Below, piece after piece: positions 1 through 7,993 of a stretch of DNA of 64,000 nt. Below the pieces are notes generated by a model, which worked only from the letters and a program-made list of their open reading frames with translations, was not told where the DNA came from and made no database searches. Every line of letters begins with the position of its first letter. Position 1 is the stretch's first letter. The stretch is taken from the NCBI RefSeq assembly GCF_018326265.1, contig NZ_AP023360.1, positions 7,685,001 through 7,749,000 of the forward strand. Direction: 5' to 3'. The translations under genes and the position numbers were made by a program. The stretch is from Catellatospora sp. IY07-71 (lineage in GTDB: Bacteria > Actinomycetota > Actinomycetes > Mycobacteriales > Micromonosporaceae).

Positions 1-218
1 ACGCCCGGCACCCGCAGCGCCGGGCCGATGTCCAGCGCGGTGATCCGCGCTCGGGGGTGCGGGCTGCGCAGCGTCGCGCCCCACAGCATGTCGTCGGCCC
101 ACAGATCCGACGAGAACGCGAACTCGCCGGTCACCTTCAGCCGCCCGTCCGGCCGCTGCGGACTCGCCCCCACCCCACCGTCCACCGCCGCCGGCAGCCC
201 CACATGCACCGTGGTCAT
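1..218 (-). CDS. Xanthine dehydrogenase molybdopterin-binding subunit, N-terminal part (cut by window edge)
   Basis: This is the N-terminal fragment (about 72 residues) of the large molybdenum-cofactor subunit of a three-subunit xanthine dehydrogenase, which oxidises hypoxanthine and xanthine to urate. The visible part reads from an ATG at 218 and contains RPDGRLKVTGEFAFSSD and WGATLRSPHPRARI, typical of the aldehyde oxidase/xanthine dehydrogenase a/b hammerhead domain. The ATG overlaps the TGA of the deaminase gene upstream (ATGA), so translation is probably coupled. The gene continues beyond the left edge. The subunit call rests on these N-terminal motifs and on the adjacent 2Fe-2S and FAD subunit genes. 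Confidence 0.85.
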   Translation of the reverse strand, partial: MTTVHVGLPAAVDGGVGASPQRPDGRLKVTGEFAFSSDLWADDMLWGATLRSPHPRARITALDIGPALRVPG

Positions 219-1567
219 CGGCCCGCCTTTCGCAGCAGGGTGCGGCTGACCCGGGTGAGGTCGCGGGCCAGGGAGTCCTCGTCGGCGTGGATCAGTCGGC
301 CGCTACGCACCACGAGCTGCCCGCCGACGAGCACCGCCTCGACCGGGGCGGGCGGGCCGAAGACCAGCGCCGCGACCGGATCCTCGATGCCGGCGTGGCC
401 GAGGCCGTCCAGGCGCCACAGCACGACGTCGGCGAGCTTGCCCGGCTCCAGGCTGCCCAGCTCCCCGTCGCGGCCCAGGCAGCGGGCCCCGCCGGTGGTG
501 CCCAGGACCAGCGCCTCACGGGCGGTGAGCGCGGCCGGGCCGCCCCGCAACCGGGCCGCGAGCATCGCCTGCCGCAGCTCCGGCCCCAGCTCCCCGGCCT
601 CCTGCGAGGCGGCGCCGTCGACGCCCAGCCCGACCGGCGCGCCCGCGTCGAGCAGGTCGCGCACCCGCGCGGTCCCGGCCCCGAGCCGGGCGTTGGAGCT
701 GGGACAGTGCGCCACGCCGGTGCCGGTGGCGCCGAGCCGGGCCACCGCGCCGTCGTCGAGGTGTACGCCGTGCGCGAGCCACACGTCGTCGCCGAGCCAG
801 CCGAGCTTCTCGGCGTACTCGACGGGCGTGCAGCCGAAGCGCTCGCGGCAGAACGCGTCCTCCTCGACCGTCTCGGCCAGGTGCGTGTGCAGGCGCACCC
901 CGTGCGCCCGCGCCAACGACGCGGCCTCGCGCATCAGGTCGGAGGTGACCGAGAACGGCGAGCACGGCGCGACCGCGACGCGCATCCGCGACGACGGCGA
1001 CGGGTCGTGGTGCCGCTCGATCGCCTCGGCGGTCGCGGCCAGCGCCGCGCCGGTGGACTCGACGATGCTGTCCGGCGGCAGCCCGCCCTGCGACGTGCCG
1101 AGGTCCATCGAGCCACGGCAGGCGTGCAGCCGTACGCCGATCGCCGCGGCCGCCTCGGCCTGGGTGCCGATCAGGTCGCCGGAGCCGCGCGGGAACACGT
1201 AGTGGTGGTCGGCGGCGGTGGTGCAGCCGGACAGGGCCAGCGCGCCGAGCCCGGCGGACGTGGTGACGTACACCAGTTCGTCGTCCAGCCCCGCCCACAC
1301 CGGATACAGCTCGACCAGCCAGTCGAACAGGTTGCTCTGCTGCGCGAGCCCCCGGGTGGCCCACTGGTAGAGGTGGTGGTGGGTGTTGACCAGGCCGGGC
1401 GTGGCCAGGCAGCCCCGGCCGTCGATGACCTGGTCGGCGGGCCCGTCGAAGCCGCCCGCGCCGACCGCGCTGATCCGGTCCCCGTCGAGCACCAGGTGCC
1501 CGTGCGGGTATTCGGTGCCGACGGCGTCGACCGTCGCGATCGCGCACCCGTTGACGACGGTTCTCAT
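215..1567 (-). CDS. 8-oxoguanine deaminase / guanine deaminase-like amidohydrolase
   Basis: A 450-residue amidohydrolase. It shows the metal-binding GLVNTHHHLYQ motif near residue 57, the later HLAE and WLAHG histidines, and a GVDGAASQEAG aspartate region, in the order expected for the ATZ/TRZ deaminase family (cytosolic TIM barrel). The sequence fits 8-oxoguanine deaminase, which would convert 8-oxoguanine to urate; guanine deaminase activity cannot be excluded. It lies between the 2Fe-2S and molybdopterin subunits of xanthine dehydrogenase and overlaps both neighbours by 4 bases. Urate made by this enzyme could enter the same pathway directly. The ATG at 1567 was chosen because the longer open frame upstream is a shadow of the 2Fe-2S gene. 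Confidence 0.88.
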   Translation of the reverse strand: MRTVVNGCAIATVDAVGTEYPHGHLVLDGDRISAVGAGGFDGPADQVIDGRGCLATPGLVNTHHHLYQWATRGLAQQSNLFDWLVELYPVWAGLDDELVYVTTSAGLGALALSGCTTAADHHYVFPRGSGDLIGTQAEAAAAIGVRLHACRGSMDLGTSQGGLPPDSIVESTGAALAATAEAIERHHDPSPSSRMRVAVAPCSPFSVTSDLMREAASLARAHGVRLHTHLAETVEEDAFCRERFGCTPVEYAEKLGWLGDDVWLAHGVHLDDGAVARLGATGTGVAHCPSSNARLGAGTARVRDLLDAGAPVGLGVDGAASQEAGELGPELRQAMLAARLRGGPAALTAREALVLGTTGGARCLGRDGELGSLEPGKLADVVLWRLDGLGHAGIEDPVAALVFGPPAPVEAVLVGGQLVVRSGRLIHADEDSLARDLTRVSRTLLRKAGR

Positions 1568-2037
1568 GCCGCCCCCGCCCCGTCCGCGGCGGCCAGCCGT
1601 ACCGCGTCCATGATCTTCTCGTAGCCGGTGCAGCGGCACAGGTTCCCGGCCAGCGCCTCGCGGATCTCCGGGTCGCTGGGGTGCGGGTTGTGGGCCAGCA
1701 GGTCGTGCACCGAGACGATGAGGCCCGGCGTGCAGAAGCCGCACTGCACCGCGCCCGCCCGCAGGAACGCGCGCTGCACCGGGTCGAGCCCGCCCTCGGG
1801 GGCGAGCCCCTCGACGGTCCGGATGTCGCGCCCGGCGGCCTGGCCCGCGGCGACCAGGCAGGCGCAGACCGCGGTGCCGTCCAGGTACACCGTGCACGAG
1901 CCGCATTCGCCCTGCTCGCAGGCGTTCTTGCTGCCGGGCAGGCCGAGCCGCTCACGGAGCACGTAGAGCAGGCTCTCGCCCTCCCAGACGTCGTCGGCGG
2001 TCCGGTCCACTCCGTTGACCGTGCACCTCACCCGCAT
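1564..2037 (-). CDS. Xanthine dehydrogenase small subunit, 2Fe-2S ferredoxin type
   Basis: A 157-residue subunit with two [2Fe-2S] domains that carry electrons from the molybdenum site to FAD. The plant-type ferredoxin cysteines are C40, C45, C48 and C60 (CEQGECGSC...C). The second, all-helical domain has C99 and C102 (CGFC) and C134 and C136 (CRC). Length and cysteine spacing are standard for the family. The start overlaps the end of the FAD-subunit gene by about 10 bases and the stop overlaps the deaminase start by 4 bases, so it sits inside one translationally coupled purine operon. Confidence 0.95.
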   Translation of the reverse strand: MRVRCTVNGVDRTADDVWEGESLLYVLRERLGLPGSKNACEQGECGSCTVYLDGTAVCACLVAAGQAAGRDIRTVEGLAPEGGLDPVQRAFLRAGAVQCGFCTPGLIVSVHDLLAHNPHPSDPEIREALAGNLCRCTGYEKIMDAVRLAAADGAGAA

Positions 2038-2879
2038 AGGTCCCTCCAGGCCCAGGTCAGCGTGCGCCGTGCCAGCACGGCGAGCGCGTGGCGGCGGTAC
2101 GCGGCCGTGCCGCGCACGTCGTCGATCGGGGCGGCGGCCGCCGCGACCAGCTCCCCGAAGCGCCGTACGACGTCGGGGTCGAGCGCGCCGAGGGTGTCCC
2201 AGGGCAGCTCCCCGGCGGCGAACGACTCCGCCTCGGCGGCCCGGCGCGGGGTGGGCGCGGCCGAGCCGATCCCGGTGCCGACCGCGCGCCGGTCCGGGTG
2301 CAGGGCCAGCGCGAACGAGCTGACCGCGATCACCATCGCGTTCCGGGTGCCGATCTTCGAGAACTGCTCGGGGCCGGCGGCGGGGCGCACCAGCACGGCC
2401 GCGATCAGCTCGTCGGGCGCGAGCACGCTGCGCTTGGGCCCGGTGAAGAACTCGTCGACGGGGACCAGCCGGGTGCCGCGTACCGACGCCAGCTCGACCC
2501 GGGCCCCCGCGGCCAGCAGCGGCGGATGGGCGTCACCGGCCGGGGAGGCCGAGCCGAGGTTGCCGCCGACCGTGCCCCGGTTGCGGATCTGCGGCGAACC
2601 GACCGTGCGCGCGGCCATGGCCAGCCCCGGCAGGCGGTCGCCCAGCTCCGCCATGATGCGCGCGTAGCTGACTCCGGCACCGAGGCGCAGCATGCCGCTG
2701 TCGAGGTCCCAGGTGCTCAGCTCGCCGATCCGGGTCAGGTCGAGCAGCGCCGGGGGCCGCCGCCGGTGGAAGTTCAGCTCGACCATCACGTCGGTGCCGC
2801 CCGCGATCGGCACCGCGTCGGGCCGCTCCGCCTTCATCTTCAGCGCATCGGCCCAGGTCACCGGGTTCAGGAAGTCCAT
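2028..2879 (-). CDS. Xanthine dehydrogenase FAD-binding subunit
   Basis: A 283-residue medium subunit of the CO/xanthine dehydrogenase FAD-binding family. PIAGGTDVMVELNF near residue 24 is the first FAD loop, and RNRGTVGGNLGSASPAGD near residue 98 is the second FAD-contacting motif. It passes electrons from the iron-sulfur subunit to NAD or another acceptor. The ATG at 2879 shares four bases with the stop of the urate oxidase gene upstream (ATGA). A longer frame upstream is the shadow of urate oxidase and was not used. Confidence 0.95.
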   Translation of the reverse strand: MDFLNPVTWADALKMKAERPDAVPIAGGTDVMVELNFHRRRPPALLDLTRIGELSTWDLDSGMLRLGAGVSYARIMAELGDRLPGLAMAARTVGSPQIRNRGTVGGNLGSASPAGDAHPPLLAAGARVELASVRGTRLVPVDEFFTGPKRSVLAPDELIAAVLVRPAAGPEQFSKIGTRNAMVIAVSSFALALHPDRRAVGTGIGSAAPTPRRAAEAESFAAGELPWDTLGALDPDVVRRFGELVAAAAAPIDDVRGTAAYRRHALAVLARRTLTWAWRDLCG

Positions 2880-3745
2880 CAGGCCGCTCCCAGGTCCCAC
2901 GCTAGCCCCGGCGGCGGCGCGTCGTCGCGCTGCACCGTGCCCTCGATCAGCCCGTACGGCCGGTCGGCCGCGAAGTACACCGCGTCCGGGTTGTCGAGCC
3001 CGAACGGCGACAGGTCCACCAGGAAGTGGTGCCGGTTCGGCAGCGCCAGCCGCACCTCGGCCACCTCCGGCACGTGCGTGAGCACCCGCTCGCCCATCGC
3101 GTACAGCGTCTGCTGCAGGGACCGGCTGTAGGTCTCCGCGAAAGCGGCGATCAGGTGGCCGCGGATCTGCTCGAACGCGGCGTCCCAGGCCACCTCCAGC
3201 GAGGCGAAGCGCCACCGGGCGTCCACGGCCGTGGCCAGGATGCGGTCGCTCGCCTCGGGCAGCGTCGTGTACCGGTCCCGGGGGAACCCGCGGAACTCCG
3301 AGCCCGTCGTGTTCAGCAGGGTCAGCCCGTGCAGCCCGCCGACCGCCCACGCCTGCCCGGCGGTCGCGGTCAGCGTCGCGGTGCGCACCTCGTCGCCCGC
3401 GCGGGCGAAGGAGTGCCCGCCCAGCCGCCGCCAGCCGTACGCCTCGACGTGCACCTGCGCCCGCTCGACCGCGTCCGTGCCGGCGACGAAGTGCCGGGCC
3501 AGCGCCAGCCCGAACTCCTCGATCGCGCCGATGCCCTGCCGCGCGAACGCGTACACCGTGTTCTTCTGCGTGTCCGTGGGCAGCACGTCGCTGTTGTCGC
3601 CGGTCAGGTGGGTGGCGTCGAGGCGGCCGGCCAGCCGGGTGCTCACGTTCAGGTCGGTGAGCGCGTGCCGCTCGCCGTCCCGGGCCACCGCGACCAGGCG
3701 GCACTCCGCCTTGCCGTAGCGGTTGGGCCCCAGGTGGATCGCCAT
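2879..3745 (-). CDS. Urate oxidase (uricase)
   Basis: A 288-residue cofactor-independent uricase that oxidises urate to 5-hydroxyisourate. Family signatures visible are an N-terminal GPNRYGKAECRL, the substrate-site stretch HLTGDNSDVLPTDTQKNTVY, and NRHHFLVDLSPFGLDN near the C-terminus. The length is normal for the T-fold family. It is coupled to the HIU hydrolase gene before it and the xanthine dehydrogenase FAD gene after it by ATGA overlaps, which places three successive steps of purine breakdown in one message. The ATG at 3745 is used; the extra N-terminal open frame is a shadow. Confidence 0.95.
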   Translation of the reverse strand: MAIHLGPNRYGKAECRLVAVARDGERHALTDLNVSTRLAGRLDATHLTGDNSDVLPTDTQKNTVYAFARQGIGAIEEFGLALARHFVAGTDAVERAQVHVEAYGWRRLGGHSFARAGDEVRTATLTATAGQAWAVGGLHGLTLLNTTGSEFRGFPRDRYTTLPEASDRILATAVDARWRFASLEVAWDAAFEQIRGHLIAAFAETYSRSLQQTLYAMGERVLTHVPEVAEVRLALPNRHHFLVDLSPFGLDNPDAVYFAADRPYGLIEGTVQRDDAPPPGLAWDLGAA

Positions 3746-4071
3746 CAGGACCCCCGGTAGGTGGTGTAACCGAACTTGCTCAGCAGCAGCGGCACGTGCA
3801 GGTGCCGCGCCGGGTCGGTCACGTCGAACACGACCGTCACCTCGGGGAAGAAACTGCCCAGCCCCTGGTACGCCGCGACGTCGAAGCGCAGGCCGTAGCG
3901 ACCCACCAGCCACTGCTCGGCCGGCACCCAGTCCGACAGCCGCCCGTCGGTGTTCGTGGCCCCCGTCGCCACGGTCACCCAGCCGTACTGCCCCAGCCGC
4001 TGCAGCGTCACCTGCACGTCCGCGGCCGGTTCGCCGCGGCAGGTGTCCAGCACGTGCGTGGAAAGCGTCAC
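3745..4071 (-). CDS. uraH: 5-hydroxyisourate hydrolase
   Basis: A 108-residue transthyretin-like protein that hydrolyses 5-hydroxyisourate to OHCU. It begins LSTHVLDTCRGEPA, the conserved N-terminal His region, and ends with the diagnostic YRGS tetrapeptide (YTTYRGS). The GTG at 4071 was chosen because it gives the family's usual length and forms a GTGA overlap with the stop of the OHCU decarboxylase gene. The stop in turn overlaps the urate oxidase start. Confidence 0.95.
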   Translation of the reverse strand: MTLSTHVLDTCRGEPAADVQVTLQRLGQYGWVTVATGATNTDGRLSDWVPAEQWLVGRYGLRFDVAAYQGLGSFFPEVTVVFDVTDPARHLHVPLLLSKFGYTTYRGS

Positions 4072-4577
4072 GCCGTCACCAACCGTTCCAGGCGCAGCAG
4101 GGTGATCGCCGTCAGCTCGCGGCGTACCACCTCGCGCTCGGTCGCCTCGTCGTGGCCCAGCCGCTCCCGGGCCGCCGCCAGCATCTGCTCCGCCGACTTC
4201 CCGCTGGCGAAGATGAGGAAGACGTGGCCGAAGCGCTTCTCGTACGCCCGGTTGGCGTCGATAAGCGCGGTCGCGGTCTGCTCGCCGGCCGCCGTGGCAC
4301 CGGACTGCTCCTGCCGAGACCACGCCGCCTCCCGGCTCGCGCCCGCGGCCCGCTCGCCGATGCGCGGGTGCGCGGCCAGGGCCTGCGCGATGTCCGGCCA
4401 GGACAGTGCGGCCACCGCCCCCGCCGCGACTTCGCGCAGCTCGGCGTGGCCGGGGTACGGCCGCCCGGCCGCCACCGCACGCGCCCAGGCGGCCGCGGCG
4501 CAGCAGGCCAGCAGCTCCTCCTCGGCCTGCGCCTGCGGCAGGTCGTTGAACGCGGCCAGCGACATGGGATGAGTCAA
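4068..4577 (-). CDS. uraD: OHCU decarboxylase
   Basis: 2-oxo-4-hydroxy-4-carboxy-5-ureidoimidazoline decarboxylase converts OHCU to S-allantoin. This 169-residue protein has the catalytic HPRIGE motif in its central part and the usual helical N-terminus (LAAFNDLPQ). It is the first gene of the minus-strand purine operon. A TTG at 4577 lies about 8 bases after a G-rich AGGGGGCGGGG stretch and is preferred; an ATG at 4565 would shorten the protein by four residues. The cluster lacks an allantoinase within the window. Confidence 0.93.
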   Translation of the reverse strand: MTHPMSLAAFNDLPQAQAEEELLACCAAAAWARAVAAGRPYPGHAELREVAAGAVAALSWPDIAQALAAHPRIGERAAGASREAAWSRQEQSGATAAGEQTATALIDANRAYEKRFGHVFLIFASGKSAEQMLAAARERLGHDEATEREVVRRELTAITLLRLERLVTA

Positions 4578-4670
4578 CTGCCCCGCCCCCTGGCGTAGAA
4601 GGGTGAGAAGGACCGAAACTGCAACAAAGCCTGGCTAGGCTCTTTGGAGGTTACGACAAAGGCGGTGCGC
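4578..4670. promoter_or_regulatory. Divergent promoter region between purine operon and pucR-like gene
   Basis: This 93-base divergent gap must hold both promoters. A TAGGCT at 4636-4641 matches a common actinobacterial -10 hexamer for the rightward gene and would start transcription near 4648. I see no convincing -35 box and no clear operator. PucR-family proteins usually bind in such divergent regions; binding here is inferred from position only. Confidence 0.5.
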
Positions 4671-6359
4671 ATGCGGCTACGTGACGTGCTGGAACACCCT
4701 GGTGTCCCGCTGCCCGTGCTCGCCGGGCACGGCGAGCTCGACCGCCCGGTGGCGCGCAACGCGTACACCACCGACCTGCTCGACCCCGCCCGCTACCTCG
4801 CGGGCGGCGAGGTCGTGCTCACCGGCATGATGTGGCGGCGCGAGCCCGCCGACTCCGAGGTGTTCGTCGCCGCGCTCGCCGGAGCTGGAGTCGCCGCGCT
4901 CGGCGCGGGTGAGGCGCTGCTCGGGCCCGTGCCCGCCGACCTGGTCGACGCCTGCCGGCGGCACCGGCTGCCGCTGTTCGCGGTCCCCGCCGAGGTGTCG
5001 TTCCGCGACGTCACCGACCGGATCGACACGGTGCTCTGGGCCGAGCGGGAGGCCGGCGCGGTAGCCGCCCGCAACCGCCGCCGCGGCCTCGTCGCCCGCC
5101 TGGCCGCGGGCGCTGACCTGGCCGAGGTATGGCCCACGGACGGCGCCTGGGTGCTGAGCTGCACCGGCCGTATCATCGTCGGCGGCCCGCTCGGCGGGCG
5201 CGCGGCGTCCGGCCCACCCGCCGGCCCGCTCGGTGGACGCGCGACGTCCGGCGCGCTCGGCGGACGCGCGGCGGCGGGCCGGACTGTCGGATCGCCCGCC
5301 ACCGGCGGCGGTCTGACCGAAGCGGACCGCGTGAGCCCCGCCGCGTCCGCACTCGGCGCGAAACTGGCCGCGGCGTTCCTGCGGGCCGACACGCTGCCCG
5401 CACGCTGCCGCATCGACGGCCGCGAGTTCCACCTCGACGCGCCCACGCTCACCCCCACGCTGGGCGGACGCTTCATCGCCTGCGCCGGTGACGGGACGGC
5501 ACTCGACGAGCTGGTCGAGCTGGCGGCGCTGGACGCAGCCCGTCATGAGCGCGCCCGCCAGGTCGAAGCGCGACTGGCGGACCGTCTCCTCGCGGCGCTC
5601 GCCGCCAACGCCGACCCGATCGAGACGAGCGCCGCCCTCAACGCCTGCGGCCTGCCCACCACCGGGCCGCACACCGTCGTCGTCGCCTCCTTCGACACCA
5701 CCGGGCCTGCCGGTTTCGGGGAAAGTGCACGAATACTCGGCCGAGACCGTGCGGTTTCCCCGAAACTGCACGGCGACGCCGCGGCGATCGTCGAGGAGAT
5801 GGTGGCGCAGGCCGGGGCAGCGGTGGTGGCGGCCGACGGGACGCTGGTGACGGCGGTGATCGCCGGGACCGGGGTGCTCGCGCCGCTCCGTGAGACAGCC
5901 CGCAGGATGACCTCCGTCCTCCGGAGCGCACGTGTCACCGCCGGGGTGAGCGAGCCCGCCACGAACGTGATCGGCCTGGCCACGGCGCTGGCGCAGGCGC
6001 GGCACGCGCACGACTACGCGCTCGAACGCGAGGGCCGGGTGAGCGTCGTCGGCTGCGACGAGCTGGCGTCGCACGACCTGCTGCTGGCCGGGGTGCCCCG
6101 GGCGGTGCGGCAGGCGTTCGCGGAGCGGCTGCTCGCGCCGCTGCGGGCGTACGACAGCTCGCACAACGCGGACCTGCTGCGCACCCTGCAGACGTTCCTG
6201 GCCTGCGACGGCTCGTGGACCCGGTGCGCGAGCGCGATGCACCTGCACGTGAACACGCTGCGCTACCGGATCCGCCGCATCGCCGACCTCACCGGCCGCG
6301 ACCTCGACAGCTTCGCCGACCGCGTGGACCTCTTCCTCGCCCTGCGCGCCGCCTCCTGA
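4671..6359 (+). CDS. pucR: PucR family transcriptional regulator
   Basis: A 562-residue regulator with the PucR N-terminal domain (about residues 1-115, starting MRLRDVLEHPGVPLPVLAG), a central GGDEF-like region, and a C-terminal PucR/CdaR helix-turn-helix (LLRTLQTFLACDGSWTRC... LHVNTLRYRIRRI). It is divergent from the purine operon and is its likely regulator. The ATG at 4671 is preferred, since AAAGG at 4658-4662 is well spaced; a TTG at 4644 is possible. Two oddities are present. A low-complexity insert with repeated LGGRA(A/T)SG units is encoded at about 5181-5283. A palindromic repeat of family A lies within the coding sequence at 5713-5766 and encodes roughly GFGESARILGRDRAVSPKL. Confidence 0.9.
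   Translation: MRLRDVLEHPGVPLPVLAGHGELDRPVARNAYTTDLLDPARYLAGGEVVLTGMMWRREPADSEVFVAALAGAGVAALGAGEALLGPVPADLVDACRRHRLPLFAVPAEVSFRDVTDRIDTVLWAEREAGAVAARNRRRGLVARLAAGADLAEVWPTDGAWVLSCTGRIIVGGPLGGRAASGPPAGPLGGRATSGALGGRAAAGRTVGSPATGGGLTEADRVSPAASALGAKLAAAFLRADTLPARCRIDGREFHLDAPTLTPTLGGRFIACAGDGTALDELVELAALDAARHERARQVEARLADRLLAALAANADPIETSAALNACGLPTTGPHTVVVASFDTTGPAGFGESARILGRDRAVSPKLHGDAAAIVEEMVAQAGAAVVAADGTLVTAVIAGTGVLAPLRETARRMTSVLRSARVTAGVSEPATNVIGLATALAQARHAHDYALEREGRVSVVGCDELASHDLLLAGVPRAVRQAFAERLLAPLRAYDSSHNADLLRTLQTFLACDGSWTRCASAMHLHVNTLRYRIRRIADLTGRDLDSFADRVDLFLALRAAS
5713..5766. repeat. Palindromic repeat family A, copy 1, inside pucR-like gene
   Basis: Perfect 12-base inverted arms GTTTCGGGGAAA (5713-5724) and TTTCCCCGAAAC (5755-5766) flank a 30-base centre that itself contains CTCGGCCGAG. 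The same arms occur at 44731-44794 between genes. This copy keeps the reading frame of the regulator open. Confidence 0.85.
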
Positions 6360-6374
6360 GCCCCGCCCCGCCAA

Positions 6375-6449
6375 GATCATCTGACTTGCCAGGCACATGG
6401 GCGTATGCGCGCCCAAGATTCGCCCGTCTGCCAGGCAAGTCGGATGATC
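6375..6449. repeat. Palindromic repeat family B, copy 1
   Basis: Arms of 21 bases at 6375-6395 and 6429-6449 (core GACTTGCCAGGCA / TGCCAGGCAAGTC) pair with two mismatches. An inner pair, GGGCGTAT (6399-6406) and ATTCGCCC (6418-6425), is also complementary apart from one base. It lies between the convergent ends of the pucR-like gene and the phosphomutase-like gene. A close copy is at 25768-25842. It could act as a bidirectional terminator. Confidence 0.85.
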
Positions 6450-6462
6450 AAGCCGCCTGGGG

Positions 6463-7146
6463 TCAGGCGCCGCCGCCGAGGACGGCGTCGCCTTCGGCGG
6501 TCTCCTCGGCCGGTGGGCGGTGCTTGTGGAGGAGGGCCGAGATCGGAGTGCCGGTGTCGTTGACGCGGAGCACGAACGGGCGCTGCGGGGTGTAGCGGAT
6601 CGCGGTGATCGAGGACGGCTCGACCGAGATGCGCTGGAACAGGTCCAGGTGCATGCCGAGCGCGTCGGCCACGATCGCCTTGATCACGTCGCCGTGGCTG
6701 CACGCCAGCCATACCGCGTCGGGGCCGTGCGACTCGGTGATCCGGGCGTCCCAGGCGCGTACGGCGGTGACGGCGCGGTTGGCCATCGCCGCCATCGCCT
6801 CCCCGCCGGGGAAGATGACCGCGGCGGGATGGTGCTGGACCGTCGACCAGAGCGGGTTGTCGGCCAGCTCCTTGAGCGAGCGGCCCGACCACTCGCCGTA
6901 CCCGCATTCGCGCAGGCCCTCGTCGGGCACCGGGGCGACGCCGGGCAGGGCGAGCTCCAGGGTCTGCCGGCAGCGGCGCAGCGGGCTGCTCACCACCACG
7001 GCCAGCGGCAGCCCGGCCAGCCGCCCGCGGGCCTGCTCGGCCTGGGCGACGCCGAGCTCGTCCAGCTCGACGGGCAGGTCGCCGGCGAGGATGCCGTCGG
7101 CGTTGGCGGTGGTGCGTCCGTGTCGCAGCAGCAGAAGGGTGGCCAC
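6463..7146 (-). CDS. Histidine phosphatase family protein (MSMEG_4193-type phosphomutase-like)
   Basis: A 227-residue histidine-phosphatase-superfamily protein. The catalytic LLRHGRTTANADG motif is at the N-terminus, SSPLRRCRQT supplies the second arginine, GYGEWSGRS follows, and CSHGDVIKAIVADALG supplies the second histidine. The sequence resembles the actinobacterial MSMEG_4193 group of putative phosphomutases; the substrate is unknown. It follows uppP by 10 bases on the same strand. From memory, the mycobacterial homologues (Rv2135c and Rv2136c) are also neighbours, which suggests a conserved functional link. Confidence 0.88.
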   Translation of the reverse strand: MATLLLLRHGRTTANADGILAGDLPVELDELGVAQAEQARGRLAGLPLAVVVSSPLRRCRQTLELALPGVAPVPDEGLRECGYGEWSGRSLKELADNPLWSTVQHHPAAVIFPGGEAMAAMANRAVTAVRAWDARITESHGPDAVWLACSHGDVIKAIVADALGMHLDLFQRISVEPSSITAIRYTPQRPFVLRVNDTGTPISALLHKHRPPAEETAEGDAVLGGGA

Positions 7147-7156
7147 GCCCGCCAGC

Positions 7157-7993
7157 CTAGGTCGCGGAGATGGTGTTCGTGGCGAGCAGGGCGATGATCG
7201 CGCCGCCGAGGATCACCCGATACCACACGAAGGTCATCAGGGTGTGGTGTGCGACGAACTTGAGCAGCCAGGCGATGGACGCGTACGCGACGATGAAGCT
7301 CACCACCGTACCGATGATCAGCACCAGGCCGCTGACGGTGGGGCTGCCCAGGGCCTCGGGCAGCTCGTAGATGCCGGCCGCGGTGAGCGCCGGGACGCCC
7401 AGGAAGAACGACAGCCGGGTGGCGGTGACGCGGTCGATGTCGCGCAGCAGGCCGGTGGTGATGGTGGCGCCGGAGCGGGACACGCCCGGGATCAGCGCCA
7501 GGCACTGCGCGAAGCCGATGACGAGGGTGTCGGACAGCCGCAGCTGCTTCTCGCCGCGGGTCTGGGTGGCGGCGTACTCCGCGAAGGCCATCACGGCGCT
7601 CCACACGATCAGCGAGCCGGCCACGAACCACATGCTGCGCAGCGGGCCGGTGATCAGGTCCCGGCCGAGGAAGCCGACGATGCCGATCGGGATCGAGCCG
7701 GCGATGACGTACCAGGCGAACTTGTAGTCGAACTCCTGCCGGGCCGGGGCGGAGAGCAGGCCCTTGAACCAGGCGCTCGCCAGGCGGCCGATGTCCTTGG
7801 CGAAGTACACCAGCACCGCCGCGATCGCTCCGATCTGGATCACGGCGGTGAAGGCGGTGACGGCGGGATCGTCGATCGGCAGGCCCATCAGCTTCTCGGT
7901 GATGGTCAGGTGTCCCGTCGACGAGATCGGGAGGAATTCGGTGATCCCCTCCACGATGCCCAGGACGATCGCCTGCCAGATCTCGATCTCCAC
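7157..7993 (-). CDS. uppP: Undecaprenyl-diphosphatase UppP (BacA family)
   Basis: A 278-residue integral membrane phosphatase that recycles undecaprenyl pyrophosphate to the lipid carrier for cell-wall synthesis and can give bacitracin tolerance. The conserved EGITEFLPISSTGHL motif is at about residues 15-29 and PGVSRSGATI lies in the C-terminal half. Several hydrophobic helices are evident. The GTG at 7993 follows the TAA of the LLM oxidoreductase gene with no gap, so the two are coupled, and the phosphomutase-like gene comes 10 bases downstream. Confidence 0.95.
   Translation of the reverse strand: MEIEIWQAIVLGIVEGITEFLPISSTGHLTITEKLMGLPIDDPAVTAFTAVIQIGAIAAVLVYFAKDIGRLASAWFKGLLSAPARQEFDYKFAWYVIAGSIPIGIVGFLGRDLITGPLRSMWFVAGSLIVWSAVMAFAEYAATQTRGEKQLRLSDTLVIGFAQCLALIPGVSRSGATITTGLLRDIDRVTATRLSFFLGVPALTAAGIYELPEALGSPTVSGLVLIIGTVVSFIVAYASIAWLLKFVAHHTLMTFVWYRVILGGAIIALLATNTISAT

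Noticed and set aside
4646-4650. GGAGG as Shine-Dalgarno for the pucR-like gene
   Set aside because: It lies 20 bases before the preferred ATG and only 5 bases after a -10-like TAGGCT, so it is probably at the transcript start rather than a ribosome site.
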